The notes beneath the pieces were generated by a model. That model made no database searches and was not told where the DNA came from. It saw nothing but the letters and a program-made list of their open reading frames with translations. This document shows, one piece after another, positions 19,088 through 28,638 of a DNA stretch of 64,000 nucleotides; the first letter of the stretch is position 1; every line of letters begins with the position of its first letter. The stretch covers positions 4,283,186 through 4,347,185 of the forward strand of contig NZ_JH719395.1 in NCBI RefSeq assembly GCF_000271845.1, read 5' to 3'. The position numbers and the translations under genes were made by a program. Source of the stretch: Rhizobium leguminosarum bv. trifolii WSM2297. GTDB lineage: Bacteria > Pseudomonadota > Alphaproteobacteria > Rhizobiales > Rhizobiaceae.

Positions 19088-19477
19088 ATGACATTTAATC
19101 CGGTGATGGAGCCGCCCGCGCCTGTTGAAGCGTTGAGCGACATCCTGATGCGCATCGTTTCGGAACTGCACGATGTCGCCTATCTCATCGAGCGCATCGA
19201 GCCGCAGCTTCTCGATCTCGGCGGCGCTGAAATCCTCAATTCGCCGGATGCCATGAAGGTCATGCAGGGCATCGATCTCGCCGTACAGAAATCGCGCGGC
19301 CTTGCCGAGTTCATCGACACCATCACCGGCGAAATCCCGCATGGCTGGGCCGTCGACGTCGCGACCGCGCTCAGCCTTGTCAAGCTGGCGGAGATGCAGA
19401 AGGCGCTGGGCGGCGCCACCCGCCACGGTCATTCCCAGCCCCTGAGCAAGGCAGCCGGCGACTTCGATTTCTTCTAG
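19088..19477 (+). CDS. cheT: Chemotaxis protein CheT
   Basis: A 129-residue mostly helical acidic protein, last gene of the che operon, in the position of orf10/cheT of Sinorhizobium meliloti. CheT is a rhizobial protein without a known domain; it has been linked to CheR and normal chemotaxis. Helical stretches lie at about 10-60 and 70-115. The assignment rests on position and size. Confidence 0.75.
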   Translation: MTFNPVMEPPAPVEALSDILMRIVSELHDVAYLIERIEPQLLDLGGAEILNSPDAMKVMQGIDLAVQKSRGLAEFIDTITGEIPHGWAVDVATALSLVKLAEMQKALGGATRHGHSQPLSKAAGDFDFF

Positions 19478-19483
19478 TCCTCG

Positions 19484-19498
19484 AGGGGCTGCGCCCCT
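19484..19498 (+). promoter_or_regulatory. Small hairpin after cheT
   Basis: AGGGGC-TGC-GCCCCT is a 6-bp stem right after the cheT stop. No T-run follows, so any terminator activity is probably weak. It marks the boundary between the che operon and the fliF unit. Confidence 0.4.
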
Positions 19499-19508
19499 TC
19501 ACGAAACG

Positions 19509-19534
19509 CTCGCACAAGTTTCGGCGACTATTCG
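19509..19534 (+). promoter_or_regulatory. CGCAAG-N9-CTA box before fliF
   Basis: CTCGCACAAG, then 9 bases, then CTATTC, about 69 bp before the fliF ATG. It has one change from the CGCAAG core found at six other motility units of this window. Confidence 0.5.
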
Positions 19535-19586
19535 TCAGATGAGGCAATAAGCCTGCTTTGTCTTTGACGGATCGCGCGAGAACAGA

Positions 19587-21278
19587 ATGAATCTGTTAAA
19601 TCAATTAGTTCAGATCTTTAAGAACTTCGGTTCCCTTGGCCGAACACGCCTGATGATTCTCGGAGGCGTCGGTGCCGTCTCCATCGCAATCGTCCTTGCG
19701 GCCGCCCTTTTCGTCAACAAGCCGGCACAGGAGACGCTCTATGTCGGTCTGGACAATCCTGATCTCAACCAGATCAGCATGGCGCTTGCCGAAGCCAATA
19801 TCAATTTTCAGGTGGGCACCGACGGCGCCAGCATCAGCGTCCCCGCGGGGATGACGGGCAAGGCCCGCCTGATGCTTGCCGAACGCGGGCTGCCGAACAG
19901 CGCCAATGCCGGTTACGAACTCTTCGACAATGTCGGCTCGCTGGGTCTGACCTCCTTCATGCAGGAGGTGACGCGGGTTCGCGCGCTGGAAGGCGAAATC
20001 GCCCGCACCATCCAGTCGATCTCGGGCATAACCGCCGCCCGCGTGCATATCGTCATGCCGGAGGTCGGAAACTTCCGAAAGCAGGAGCAGAAGCCGACCG
20101 CCTCCGTCATGATTCGCGCAAGCGCCACCACCGGGCGCAGTGCTGCGACCTCGATCCGCCACCTCGTCGCCTCGGCCGTGCCGGGGCTTGACGTCGATGA
20201 TGTGACGATCCTCGATTCCGCCGGTCAGCTGCTCGCGTCCGGCGACGATGCCAGCAACAGTTCGCTGAACCGTTCGCTCAACATCGTCCAGAACGTCCAG
20301 CAGGAAGTCGAATCTAACATCGACAAGGCGTTGGCGCCCTTCCTCGGCATGGACAACTTCCGCTCCAGCGTCACAGCCGATCTCAACACCGACGCCCAGC
20401 AGATCCAGGAAACCACCTACGATCCCGAATCCAAGGTCGAACGCTCGGTCCGCTCGACCAAGGAAGCCCAGCAGTCGCAGCAGAAGCAGTCCGACAGTGC
20501 GACCACGGTCGAGCAGAACGTTCCGCAGGCGGCTCCCGAGGCCGGTGGTTCGGCGGGGCCTGAATCGCAGGACAAGTCCGACAAGCGCGAAGAGCAGACC
20601 AACTACGAAATCAACAGCCGGACGACGGCGACGACCCGCAACAGCTACAAGGTCGAGAAGCTCTCGATCGCCGTGGTGGTCAATAAGGGCCGCATTGCCA
20701 AGATGGTTGGCGAGCCTGCCGACCAGGCCAAGATCGATGCCTATCTTGCCGAAATGCAGAAGATCGTCGCTTCGGCGTCCGGCATCGACGCCAAGCGCGG
20801 CGACGTCGTCACCGTCACGGCCATGGACTTCCTCGAGAACCAGCTGCTCGAAGACGCCACCGGCGGTGTCCGCGTCATGGACATGCTGAGCCGCAACCTT
20901 GCCGGCATCATCAACTCGCTGGCCTTCGTCGCGGTCGCCTTCGTGGTGGTCTGGATGGGTCTGCGTCCACTGGTCCGCAGCGTCAGCGGCAACGGCTCCA
21001 GCTCGGTTCTCGGCGACGCCACGCCGGAGGCGGCCGGCCTCGAGCTTCCCGACTTCGCGCCCGCACCTGGCGCCTCCGGAGGAGCCCTCATGGACGGCTT
21101 CGGATCCGACTTCGGTTTCGACAGCACCGAGGATCTGCTCAGCCTCGGCGACGACGACGGCAACTTCAACCGCCGCGTCAAGGAAGGCCCGGAACGCAAG
21201 CTTTCCCGCATGGTCGAGATCAACGAGGAACGCGCTGCGAAAATCCTCCGGAAATGGGCGATCGACGAAGCAGCATAA
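19587..21278 (+). CDS. fliF: Flagellar MS-ring protein FliF
   Basis: A 563-residue FliF. The first membrane helix is near residues 25-47 and the second near 445-465 (GIINSLAFVAVAFVVVWMGL), bracketing the periplasmic ring-building motifs (ETLYVGLDNPDLNQI; VTRVRALEGEIARTIQSI; ARVHIVMPE). The C-terminal approximately 30 residues (VEINEERAAKILRKWAIDEA) form the FliG-binding tail. It builds the inner-membrane MS-ring. A strong terminator follows, so it is a unit of its own. Confidence 0.96.
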   Translation: MNLLNQLVQIFKNFGSLGRTRLMILGGVGAVSIAIVLAAALFVNKPAQETLYVGLDNPDLNQISMALAEANINFQVGTDGASISVPAGMTGKARLMLAERGLPNSANAGYELFDNVGSLGLTSFMQEVTRVRALEGEIARTIQSISGITAARVHIVMPEVGNFRKQEQKPTASVMIRASATTGRSAATSIRHLVASAVPGLDVDDVTILDSAGQLLASGDDASNSSLNRSLNIVQNVQQEVESNIDKALAPFLGMDNFRSSVTADLNTDAQQIQETTYDPESKVERSVRSTKEAQQSQQKQSDSATTVEQNVPQAAPEAGGSAGPESQDKSDKREEQTNYEINSRTTATTRNSYKVEKLSIAVVVNKGRIAKMVGEPADQAKIDAYLAEMQKIVASASGIDAKRGDVVTVTAMDFLENQLLEDATGGVRVMDMLSRNLAGIINSLAFVAVAFVVVWMGLRPLVRSVSGNGSSSVLGDATPEAAGLELPDFAPAPGASGGALMDGFGSDFGFDSTEDLLSLGDDDGNFNRRVKEGPERKLSRMVEINEERAAKILRKWAIDEAA

Positions 21279-21280
21279 GA

Positions 21281-21306
21281 AAAAAGGCCGGGCAACCGGC
21301 CTTTTT
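21281..21306 (+). terminator. Intrinsic terminator after fliF
   Basis: AAAAAGGCCGG (21281-21291) pairs with CCGGCCTTTTT (21296-21306) across GCAA. It begins 3 bases after the fliF stop and ends in five T residues. Confidence 0.92.
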
Positions 21307-21360
21307 CATATCCGCGCCAAGCGTCGTTTCCTATAGCGGAAGAGTTATCAGTGTCCAGAC

Positions 21361-21375
21361 TCGCGTAAAACGCGA
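21361..21375. promoter_or_regulatory. Short palindrome in the visN upstream region
   Basis: TCGCGT-AAA-ACGCGA is a perfect 6-bp inverted repeat about 250 bp before visN. The 21307-21621 gap has no gene I can support and presumably carries the visNR promoter. Confidence 0.35.
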
Positions 21376-21621
21376 ATGAAGTTGCGACATAGCTAGAATC
21401 ACCTTAGCCTTCCCATATCTCGATGGCTGGAAATGATCATCGAATCAGTGCATGGGCGGCAGCGGAAGTAAATCCCTAGAAGTCGGAGATGGTGATTTGC
21501 ATCGGCGGACTTACCCTTGGGTGATTCGAAATGGGATTCGAGCGAGACGTGAATTGAATCCCTTATAGAAAAATTGCTGTTGCACCGAGTTCGATCGTTC
21601 CTCAGCCGCAGGACATTGCCA

Positions 21622-22368
21622 ATGGATATGGATGTAATTCAGGCGAGCAAAGGCGAGAGGCAAATGTCGAATTTCGCGAGCGCTGTGGTGCCGGATCTGT
21701 TGCCGCGCGATCAACTGCTCCAGCGCCTGCACGGTGTCGCCAACACTGGCAGGTTGCAGTCCGGTTTGCGGGCGCTGACGGAGTATGTCGGTGCTTCGCA
21801 CTACCTCCTGGCGCGCTGCGATCTCCTCCAGGAAAGCGGCCTCGATTTCATTGTTTCGTCGGATTGGCCCTTTGACCTGGTCAGGGATATCGCCAATGAT
21901 CTGGTTCGCGGCTATGCCCGTTCGACCGAGCTGGAAAAATGCATGCAGGTTTTCCAGCCGAATTTTGCTCTTATGCCTGACAATGCCGACGTGCCGGACG
22001 GCGCCAGCCGCCAATATTGTTCGGTGACCTTCAATGTCGGGCGGTCGCGGCTGGCCCTGATGTTCCTGTTCGGCGAGGGGTTCATCCTGTCGCCGGAGCG
22101 CCTGCGGGATGTCGGCCTGCTTGCCGGTTATGTCGCGAGTTTCCTGCGCTGCGGCGGCACGCGGGTCGATCGCGATTTCGAATTGACGGACCGCGAGCTG
22201 GAATGCCTGTTCTGGATCGCCGAGGGCAAGACCAGCGACGAGATCGCGATGATCCTCGGCATCTCCCGCAATACCATCAACAACTACATCACCAGCGTGA
22301 TGCGCAAGACGGCGACCAAGACCCGCTCCGAGGCGATTGCCTTCGCCGTCCGCAATAATCTCGTATAG
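21622..22368 (+). CDS. visN: Flagellar master regulator VisN (LuxR family)
   Basis: A 248-residue LuxR-type protein with a ligand-type domain (about 25-165) and a C-terminal helix-turn-helix: LTDRELECLFWIAEGKTSDE and GISRNTINNYI. In rhizobia VisN forms a complex with VisR at the top of the motility hierarchy and activates rem. Start choice is open: ATG 21622 has AGGA 8 bases upstream; ATG 21664 (GAGAGGC upstream) would give 234 residues; a TTG at 21574 is less likely. visR starts 8 bp after the stop. Confidence 0.9.
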   Translation: MDMDVIQASKGERQMSNFASAVVPDLLPRDQLLQRLHGVANTGRLQSGLRALTEYVGASHYLLARCDLLQESGLDFIVSSDWPFDLVRDIANDLVRGYARSTELEKCMQVFQPNFALMPDNADVPDGASRQYCSVTFNVGRSRLALMFLFGEGFILSPERLRDVGLLAGYVASFLRCGGTRVDRDFELTDRELECLFWIAEGKTSDEIAMILGISRNTINNYITSVMRKTATKTRSEAIAFAVRNNLV

Positions 22369-22376
22369 GGGGATCC

Positions 22377-23123
22377 ATGGCGCACCCATCAGCCAGGACG
22401 ATGAGCAGCGCCGAACAGCTGCGCACGCTTCGTGTGAACAGGATTTCCAGCCGGTCCGACCTCTTTCCGCGGCTGATTGCGATGCAGAAGCTCGCCGATG
22501 CTCACGGCTTCGCGATCTTCCGCGTCAACGGCTCGGGTCTCCCGGCAAAGCAGCGCCTTGTCTGCGAACTCGAGAACTGGGGCTCCGCCAATGCCGGTTT
22601 CGGCAAGGCCTTCACGGATGCCTACGGCGATGTCCTTCTCGAGCACATCGACAAGTCGCTATTGCCGCTCTCATGGGCCGGCGGTTACGACCGTGCCGCA
22701 CCCGGTCCCGCCGACTTCGCGCCGTTCATGACGCGGCTGCAGGATGGTATCGTGCCCTTTTCCGGCCTTGCCTTTCCGGTGCGGCTCGGCGCCGTCGGCA
22801 ACGGCTTTATCGTTTTCACCGGCGATGAGATCGATCCGTCGAGCGATACCATCGTCGAGCTGCACGGCCGCTGCTGCCATATCATGATGGATCTGCTCTC
22901 GCTCGACGAACGCCGCACGGCGGCCGCCGAAGCCCTCAGCGAACGCGAGATCGCCTGCCTCCAGCTTGCCGGTGACGGCCGCATCAGCGAAGAGATTGCC
23001 GACAAGCTCGGCCTGTCCGTGCACACCGTCAACGCCTATCTCGGCTCGGCGACCATCAAGCTCGATTCCGTCAATCGCATCCAGGCGATCGCCAAGGCGA
23101 TCCGGCTCGGCTACATCAGCTGA
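22377..23123 (+). CDS. visR: Flagellar master regulator VisR (LuxR family)
   Basis: A 248-residue LuxR-type protein, partner of VisN. The N-terminal domain spans about 20-170; the helix-turn-helix is in LSEREIACLQLAGDGRISEE and LSVHTVNAYLGSATIKLDSV. It starts 8 bp after visN, so the two are co-transcribed. It converges with the leftward flhB operon. Confidence 0.92.
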   Translation: MAHPSARTMSSAEQLRTLRVNRISSRSDLFPRLIAMQKLADAHGFAIFRVNGSGLPAKQRLVCELENWGSANAGFGKAFTDAYGDVLLEHIDKSLLPLSWAGGYDRAAPGPADFAPFMTRLQDGIVPFSGLAFPVRLGAVGNGFIVFTGDEIDPSSDTIVELHGRCCHIMMDLLSLDERRTAAAEALSEREIACLQLAGDGRISEEIADKLGLSVHTVNAYLGSATIKLDSVNRIQAIAKAIRLGYIS

Positions 23124-23180
23124 AGCGGATGGATATGCCCTCGAAACAGCTGACGAAGCTCTGATGTCCTGATTGAGAGG

Positions 23181-23624
23181 TCAGCCGGCCAGCGCACGCG
23201 GTGCCTGGCTGACGCTGTAGCGCGATTCCCGAAGGCTCTTTTCCAGGAAGCGGGTGTTTTCATCGGGATCGGCCGAGGGATCCTGGAACGCGATATGGTT
23301 GATCTCAATGCCGGCGTGGTCTTCGGCAAGCGTCAGCTGCGCATAGACGGTGACGCCGCGCGGCTTGATTTCGAGATCGAGAACGACTTCGGGCTTGCCG
23401 CCCCATTCCAGCGTATAGTTGCCGCCCAGGCCGAAATTCACCGTGCCCGGATGAAAGAAAAGCTCTGCCGCCGAAGCCACGAGATCGGAAAGATTGCCGT
23501 AATACTCGAAGCGCAGCAGCGAAATAAGGTCAGAAGCATCCAGAAGGCGCAGTTCCGTGGCGACCGGGCTGATCGCAACTGCGAGGATTTTTTCACGCTG
23601 GGTAGAGTGGGGGCATTTTTTCAT
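23181..23624 (-). CDS. Conserved-looking protein of unknown function in the flhB operon
   Basis: A 147-residue soluble protein starting 5 bp after the flhB stop, so it is the last gene of motA-fliM-fliN-fliG-flhB. Its centre (SLLRFEYYGNLSDLVASAAELFF, about 35-57; then TLEWGGKPEVVLDLEIKPRGVTVYAQL) looks like an alpha/beta domain, and the C-terminus is charged. There is no signal peptide or membrane helix. I do not recognise a family. The tight spacing suggests a motility role, but an unrelated passenger gene is equally possible. Confidence 0.7.
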   Translation of the reverse strand: MKKCPHSTQREKILAVAISPVATELRLLDASDLISLLRFEYYGNLSDLVASAAELFFHPGTVNFGLGGNYTLEWGGKPEVVLDLEIKPRGVTVYAQLTLAEDHAGIEINHIAFQDPSADPDENTRFLEKSLRESRYSVSQAPRALAG

Positions 23625-23629
23625 TCGAC

Positions 23630-24709
23630 TTATCTTACCCGTTTGTTCTTGGCGTCTGCGGCGTAGACCCGGTGGATCAGCTCCGCAACGGCCTTATAGA
23701 AGACTGACGGTATGACACTATCGACCGAGACTTGCGCAAACATGGAGCGCGCAAGCGGCGGATCCTCGAACACCGGTATGCCGTTTTTCTCGGCAATCTC
23801 CCTGATTTTGAGCGCAATGAGGTCCTGGCCCTTGGCCAGCACCACCGGCGCATCGTTTTCTTCACGCGCGTAGCGCAGCGCCACCGCATAGTGCGTCGGG
23901 TTGGCGATAACGAGTGTCGCCCGGTCCACATTGGCGATCATGCGCCGACGCGCGCGGTCGCGCATCAGCGAGCGCTGCCGGCCCTTGACGAAGGGGTCGC
24001 CCTGCGCCTGCTTGTTTTCTTCCTTGATCTCGTGCCGCGTCATCTTCAGCTCGGTGAACCAGTGATGGCGCGTCCAGAAGACGTCGACGATCGCCACGAT
24101 CGCGGTGGCGATCAGCACGACGATGATGATCTTGCGCATCGCCGTCGACATCCGCACCAGGATCGTCTGCGGGTCGGAGAACATCGCGTCGATCGAGCTG
24201 AAATATTCGCTCCGAAGCACGAAAAACAGGATCACCCCGACGACAACGACCTTGAACAGGGATTTTCCGAACTCGACGAGGCCCGGCAGGCTGAAGAGCC
24301 GTTCCCAGCCTTTGGCGGGAGAGATGCGCGAGGCCTGCGGCCGGATGCGTTCGAGCACCGGCGTCGGCAGGTTCTGGAAGACGGAGGAGGCGATGCCGAA
24401 CACCATGAACAGGATGAAGGCGGGCGCCAGAAGCGCCGCAACTGCCCAGCCGAGCCGGACAAACAGCGAAAGCACATCCGGCCCCGTCTCGATCTTCCAT
24501 TGGTCGGGCTGCTCGAAGATGTCGCGCAGCGTTTCAGCCATGCGCCCGACGCTGTCGGGAAGGAAGAACACTAGATAGATGTAGGTGGCAAGGATGGTCG
24601 CGAAGATCGACAGCTCGCGCGAAAAAGGCACGTTGCCTTTCTCGGCGGCATCGGTTTGCTTTTTCGCGGTCGGGGCTTCTGTTTTGCTGTCCTTGTCATC
24701 GTCTGCCAA
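23630..24709 (-). CDS. flhB: Flagellar export switch protein FlhB
   Basis: A 359-residue FlhB: charged N-terminus ([13 protein letters not shown]), four membrane helices between about 30 and 210, and the cytoplasmic domain with the self-cleavage motif NPTH in [15 protein letters not shown]. It switches export specificity from rod/hook to filament. No ATG is available; the TTG at 24709 is chosen because GGAGGGG lies 7 bases upstream, while a TTG at 24727 has no such site. A perfect 9-bp hairpin precedes it. Confidence 0.92.
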   Translation of the reverse strand: MADDDKDSKTEAPTAKKQTDAAEKGNVPFSRELSIFATILATYIYLVFFLPDSVGRMAETLRDIFEQPDQWKIETGPDVLSLFVRLGWAVAALLAPAFILFMVFGIASSVFQNLPTPVLERIRPQASRISPAKGWERLFSLPGLVEFGKSLFKVVVVGVILFFVLRSEYFSSIDAMFSDPQTILVRMSTAMRKIIIVVLIATAIVAIVDVFWTRHHWFTELKMTRHEIKEENKQAQGDPFVKGRQRSLMRDRARRRMIANVDRATLVIANPTHYAVALRYAREENDAPVVLAKGQDLIALKIREIAEKNGIPVFEDPPLARSMFAQVSVDSVIPSVFYKAVAELIHRVYAADAKNKRVR

Positions 24710-24731
24710 GACGCGCCCCTCCGTCAAAGAA

Positions 24732-24758
24732 ATAGGCCGCAGCTTGAGCGCGGCCTAT
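24732..24758 (-). promoter_or_regulatory. Hairpin between fliG and flhB
   Basis: ATAGGCCGC (24732-24740) and GCGGCCTAT (24750-24758) form a perfect 9-bp stem with a 9-base loop. On the minus strand it is followed by TTCTTT, then by the flhB ribosome binding site. It could be a weak terminator/attenuator or an mRNA-processing site inside the operon. Confidence 0.55.
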
Positions 24759-24838
24759 CGGTTGAAGGGTAGTCGCCTGCGACGCGGCGATCAACAGCCG
24801 CCTTGTGGCATGCCGGATTTGTCAACAGTCTCGAAGTG

Positions 24839-25879
24839 TTAGGCGGCTGCCGAAGCGTCGCCTTCCTTCTCCTTGAGCTGGATCTGGCCTGAGTTGGCCA
24901 GACGAATCGCTTCCTGCGCCACGGCGCGCCGGGCAATGGCGATCTCGCGCGGATTGACGCCGCCCATGCCGCTCTGCAGATCCGATTCGATCATGCGGCG
25001 CTGGCGCGGGCTGATGGCGGAGAGAACCGATTCGCGGATCTCGGGCGGCGAACCGCGCAGCGAGACGGTGAGCACATCCGTCGAGATGTCGTTGAGCAGC
25101 ATGACACGGCTGCGCTGCGGCATGTACATCAGGTCCTCGAACAGGAAGATCTTCGGGCGGACCTTGTTGACGGATTCGCGGCTGATCGATTCGAGCGAGG
25201 TGAGCAGCGTGTCGACCTGCGGCTTGTCAAGTTCGTTCATGAGATCGGCGACCTTCGTCGAGCCGGCGGCATTGCGCTCTGCCTCGACCTCGGCAAGCAG
25301 CGTCATCACCTGGTTCTCGATGATCTGCGCAGCCTTCGGGCTGACCGTCTTCATATTGACGGTTCGGTTCATGATGTCGGCGCGGCGATTGTCGGGAAGC
25401 TGCAGCAGCACCTTGGCGCCGAAGTTGGAAGGCATCATCGAAAGAATATAGGCGACGGTCTGCGGATGTTCGCGCAGCAGGAACTGGGCGACGAATGTCG
25501 GCTCCGCCTCGCTGAGGCGATCCCAGATCGAGGTTTCATAGGCCTGGAACGCCGTGCGGCGGCCGAGCAGGCTGTCGACCTCGTCGGGCGTCAGGCCTTC
25601 TTCCAGAATGGCCTCGATCGCCTTGGCGTTGTCCATCAGTCCGGCGCCCTCGGTGAAGAGGTCTTCGAATTCGGAGACGAGCATCAAGAGCTCGTCCGGT
25701 GGAATGGCACGCAGCGACTGGGCGGATGAGATAATGGTCTGCAGTTCGGCCTGGGTGAAATATTTCAACAGCCGGCCGGCGACGCCCTTTCCCATAGCGA
25801 GAAGAACAGCCGCCGCCTTTTCAGCCTGGGTCAACGGTTTCCCGGCTAGCGCGCCGCCGAAATCGTCAAAGTCCATCAT
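24839..25879 (-). CDS. fliG: Flagellar motor switch protein FliG
   Basis: A 346-residue FliG with the N-terminal FliF-binding domain (about 1-110), the middle domain with EHPQTVAYILS (the EHPQ FliM contact) and the C-terminal torque domain (about 235-330) with LFEDLMYMPQRSRVMLLNDI and LKEKE at the end. It interacts with MotA to generate torque. It lies 28 bp after fliN. Confidence 0.96.
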   Translation of the reverse strand: MMDFDDFGGALAGKPLTQAEKAAAVLLAMGKGVAGRLLKYFTQAELQTIISSAQSLRAIPPDELLMLVSEFEDLFTEGAGLMDNAKAIEAILEEGLTPDEVDSLLGRRTAFQAYETSIWDRLSEAEPTFVAQFLLREHPQTVAYILSMMPSNFGAKVLLQLPDNRRADIMNRTVNMKTVSPKAAQIIENQVMTLLAEVEAERNAAGSTKVADLMNELDKPQVDTLLTSLESISRESVNKVRPKIFLFEDLMYMPQRSRVMLLNDISTDVLTVSLRGSPPEIRESVLSAISPRQRRMIESDLQSGMGGVNPREIAIARRAVAQEAIRLANSGQIQLKEKEGDASAAA

Positions 25880-25907
25880 GGTCTAACCTCTCCGTCCCAC
25901 ACAGGGA

Positions 25908-26495
25908 TCAGGCTTTTTTCGTACTCAAAACTTCTATCAGTTTCACACCGAATCGGGTGTCGTCGTTATCAAGCACCGTAATCTCGCCGCGGGCAATCCT
26001 GCGGCCGTTCACCATGATCTCGACCGGTTCGCCGATTTTCTTGTCAAGGGCGATCGTCGCCCCTTCATTGAGGTTCATCAGGCCGGAGACCTGCATGCGG
26101 CTGGTGCCGAGCATGATCTGGACATCGATCGGGATGTCCATGATCAGTTCGAAGTTCGAATTCAAAGCGCTGCCGAGCGGAGCCGGCGATGCCTCGAAGG
26201 AAGAGCTGCCGCCGAAATCCATGCCCGCAGCCGGGCTGGCATTGCCGGCGCCGAAATCGCCTCCGAAATCGTCGCCGCCGAACGGGCTGTCCGAAATCTC
26301 GCCGCCGAAGGCCGCCAGATCGGTTCCTGCTGCGAAGGCGTCGTTCTGCAGGTCGTCGCCAAACTGCGGCAGGTCGCCATCGGCATCCTGCTTCAGCACG
26401 CCGCGCAGATCGTCGATCGCCTGGTCGAGATCCGCTTCGCTGCCCGGCATATCCAGGGAGAGGTCGCTGTTCTGCTGTGTTTTCTTCGTAGCCAT
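25908..26495 (-). CDS. fliN: Flagellar motor switch protein FliN
   Basis: A 195-residue FliN. The C-terminal SpoA domain (about 115-190) has [33 protein letters not shown] and [20 protein letters not shown]. The N-terminal 110 residues are acidic and Gly/Phe-rich and longer than in enteric FliN. It forms the base of the C-ring with FliM. Confidence 0.94.
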   Translation of the reverse strand: MATKKTQQNSDLSLDMPGSEADLDQAIDDLRGVLKQDADGDLPQFGDDLQNDAFAAGTDLAAFGGEISDSPFGGDDFGGDFGAGNASPAAGMDFGGSSSFEASPAPLGSALNSNFELIMDIPIDVQIMLGTSRMQVSGLMNLNEGATIALDKKIGEPVEIMVNGRRIARGEITVLDNDDTRFGVKLIEVLSTKKA

Positions 26496-26560
26496 GAAAT
26501 CACTATTCCAGTTGAAACTTGCCTCAAACTGCCTTTGCAGCCCAATGGCCAGAGAACCGA

Positions 26561-27511
26561 TTAATTCATTAAATGACGGATGAGTTCGTCATCCGAGTTC
26601 ATCGTATCCTTGACGCGGACCATGTAGTTTTCGCCTGAACGCCCGAACTCGCACACATACAATTCCTTGCTGTTGGCGCTGACCTCGACGCGCACGTCGC
26701 CATGGTCACGGAACGGGATGACATCGCCGACCATCAGCTTCGAGATCGTGCGCAATGTCAGGTCCTGCAGCCTGATCTTGGCCTCGAGCGTGACATGCGA
26801 GCGGCGGACCTGGTCGCCGAGTTGCTCGGTCCATTCCGCTGAACTGCCGCCGGATTGGCGCTTCGGCTTCGGCGGCGTCACCTTGGTCTTGAGCAGCGCC
26901 GTCTGCGGAACCATCAACGAAAATTCCGACACGATACCGGCAAGCGTGATCGACATGTTGATGGCGGCGGCAAATTCATCCGGGCGATCCTCCGGCGGCC
27001 GGGCGCGCATCTCAAGGGCGTGCGGGGCCGAAAGGCTCGGTTCGAAACCACCGGGCGCGTTGACGGCCGAGCGCAGCACCTTGGCGATCTTGTCGAAAAC
27101 CATCACCGCCAGGTCCATTTCGATGATCGACAGCAGCCGGTCGGCCGGCTCCTCGATCGTATCGGCGGTGGCGCCGAGCAGGTGCTCCATCAGCGTGATG
27201 ACGAAACCGTTGCCGCAGGCAATCGTGATGTTCTGCGACCAGTTGCGCAACGTCACGTCGACGAGCGTGACGTTCGAGCTCAGGTCGCCGACCAGGTGAT
27301 TCTTGTAGCCGATCTCGCAGCCGAGATAATTGACCGTCACGTCGAGGCCGGTCTCGCTCTTGATGACGTCGGGAAAGAATTCGCTGTAGATTTCCCCGAA
27401 GGAACTGCAGATCTTGGCGACCCTGCCTCTGTCGCCGAGCCCGCCGGTCAGCTTGGCGAGAAGGGCAGGTTCCATCGCCGGTTTGTCGTGCGAAGCATTG
27501 CTCATGGTCAT
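26561..27511 (-). CDS. fliM: Flagellar motor switch protein FliM
   Basis: A 316-residue FliM. The middle domain spans about 35-220 and the C-terminal SpoA domain about 235-310 ([24 protein letters not shown]). The N-terminal CheY-docking peptide typical of enterics (LSQ-EIDALL) is not seen at the extreme N-terminus, in keeping with rhizobial FliM. The ATG directly follows the motA stop (TAA ATG), so translation is coupled; an ATG two codons later is also possible. Confidence 0.92.
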   Translation of the reverse strand: MTMSNASHDKPAMEPALLAKLTGGLGDRGRVAKICSSFGEIYSEFFPDVIKSETGLDVTVNYLGCEIGYKNHLVGDLSSNVTLVDVTLRNWSQNITIACGNGFVITLMEHLLGATADTIEEPADRLLSIIEMDLAVMVFDKIAKVLRSAVNAPGGFEPSLSAPHALEMRARPPEDRPDEFAAAINMSITLAGIVSEFSLMVPQTALLKTKVTPPKPKRQSGGSSAEWTEQLGDQVRRSHVTLEAKIRLQDLTLRTISKLMVGDVIPFRDHGDVRVEVSANSKELYVCEFGRSGENYMVRVKDTMNSDDELIRHLMN

Positions 27512-28384
27512 TTAAGCCGCCTTGTTTTCGCCGCCTGGGTTCATCATTTCCTGTTCGACCGCATCGATGGACGGACGCTCGTAAGCCGAGATCGTCTTGC
27601 GGCCGTATTCGAGAGCCACCTGCGGCACCGAGCCGTTCATGTAGGCAAGCAGCGTCTGCTTGACGATGACGTAGAGGCGGTGCTGCTTGTTGCGGACGAT
27701 CTTGATCTGGGAGACCAGCGGCGAGCAGACGCAGTAAGACAGGAGAATGCCGAGGAAGGTGCCGACCAGCGCCGAGCCGATCAGGTGGCCGAGCACTTCG
27801 GGCGAATCGTTGATGTGGGCCATCGCCTTGATGACGCCGAGAACTGCCGCGACGATACCGATTGCCGGGAAAGAATCGCCCATGATCTGGATCGCGTAGT
27901 AGGGCTTCATCTTGTCGTGCATGATGGTGTTCAGTTCTTCGTCCATCAGCGCTTCGATCTCGTGGCTGCGGGCATTGCCGATGATGATCAGGCGCACATA
28001 GTCGCAGATGAACGCCGTCAGTTCCTTGTTCTTCAAAACGGTCGGGGCGGACTGGAAGATCGTCGATTCTGCCGGATTGTCGATATGGGCTTCGATTTCG
28101 TTTCGCGACTTGGTTCGCAGGTCGCGCATCAAGGAATAGAGCACGCCGAGCGTATCGAGATAATTGCGTTCCTTCGGCACGGCGTGCTTAAAGGCCTCGC
28201 CGAGCGCCTTGCCGGAATCCTTCACCACCTTCATCGGGTTCGCCATGATGAAGCTGCCGAGGCCGGCGCCGCCGATGATCACGAATTCGAAGGGCTGAAA
28301 CAGCGCGTCCACGTGGCCGCCCATTGCCATGAAGCTGCCGATGACACAGCCGCAAGTCACTATAAATCCGATAATGATATTCAT
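27512..28384 (-). CDS. motA: Flagellar stator protein MotA
   Basis: A 290-residue MotA with four membrane helices: two at the N-terminus ([20 protein letters not shown] and following) and two around residues 165-225 ([20 protein letters not shown]). The large cytoplasmic loop between helices 2 and 3 carries the charged residues that face FliG ([14 protein letters not shown]). With MotB it forms the proton channel. The ATG at 28384 is preferred; upstream in-frame sequence is noncoding promoter DNA. Confidence 0.95.
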   Translation of the reverse strand: MNIIIGFIVTCGCVIGSFMAMGGHVDALFQPFEFVIIGGAGLGSFIMANPMKVVKDSGKALGEAFKHAVPKERNYLDTLGVLYSLMRDLRTKSRNEIEAHIDNPAESTIFQSAPTVLKNKELTAFICDYVRLIIIGNARSHEIEALMDEELNTIMHDKMKPYYAIQIMGDSFPAIGIVAAVLGVIKAMAHINDSPEVLGHLIGSALVGTFLGILLSYCVCSPLVSQIKIVRNKQHRLYVIVKQTLLAYMNGSVPQVALEYGRKTISAYERPSIDAVEQEMMNPGGENKAA

Positions 28385-28487
28385 CGTCAGCCCAATCTGA
28401 ACGTTACTTTTCTCTAAGACGGTTAGGGTTTCTGCCTTGCGTGAGGCTGATGAACGGGCCGCACGCAGGGCATTTCCGCGTGCCAGC

Positions 28488-28514
28488 TTCGCGCAAGCAT
28501 CTGCCGTCAGTCTA
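28488..28514 (+). promoter_or_regulatory. CGCAAG box in the motA/flgF divergent region
   Basis: TTCGCGCAAG, then 9 bases, then TCAGTCTA. It lies about 142 bp before flgF and 104 bp before motA on the other strand. The second half is a weaker match than in fliF, flgB, motB and flhA. The rest of the 28385-28638 gap shows nothing else I can support. Confidence 0.4.
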
Positions 28515-28638
28515 AAGGAGACGAATGGGTACCCGCACCCGTTTCTGAGATGCCGCCTCAGCGAAATCCCGGCCGAACCACACAAGACGACGCCCGGCTT
28601 TTCGTTCCGTTCATCGCCAATGCTTGGAGCCTACCGAC

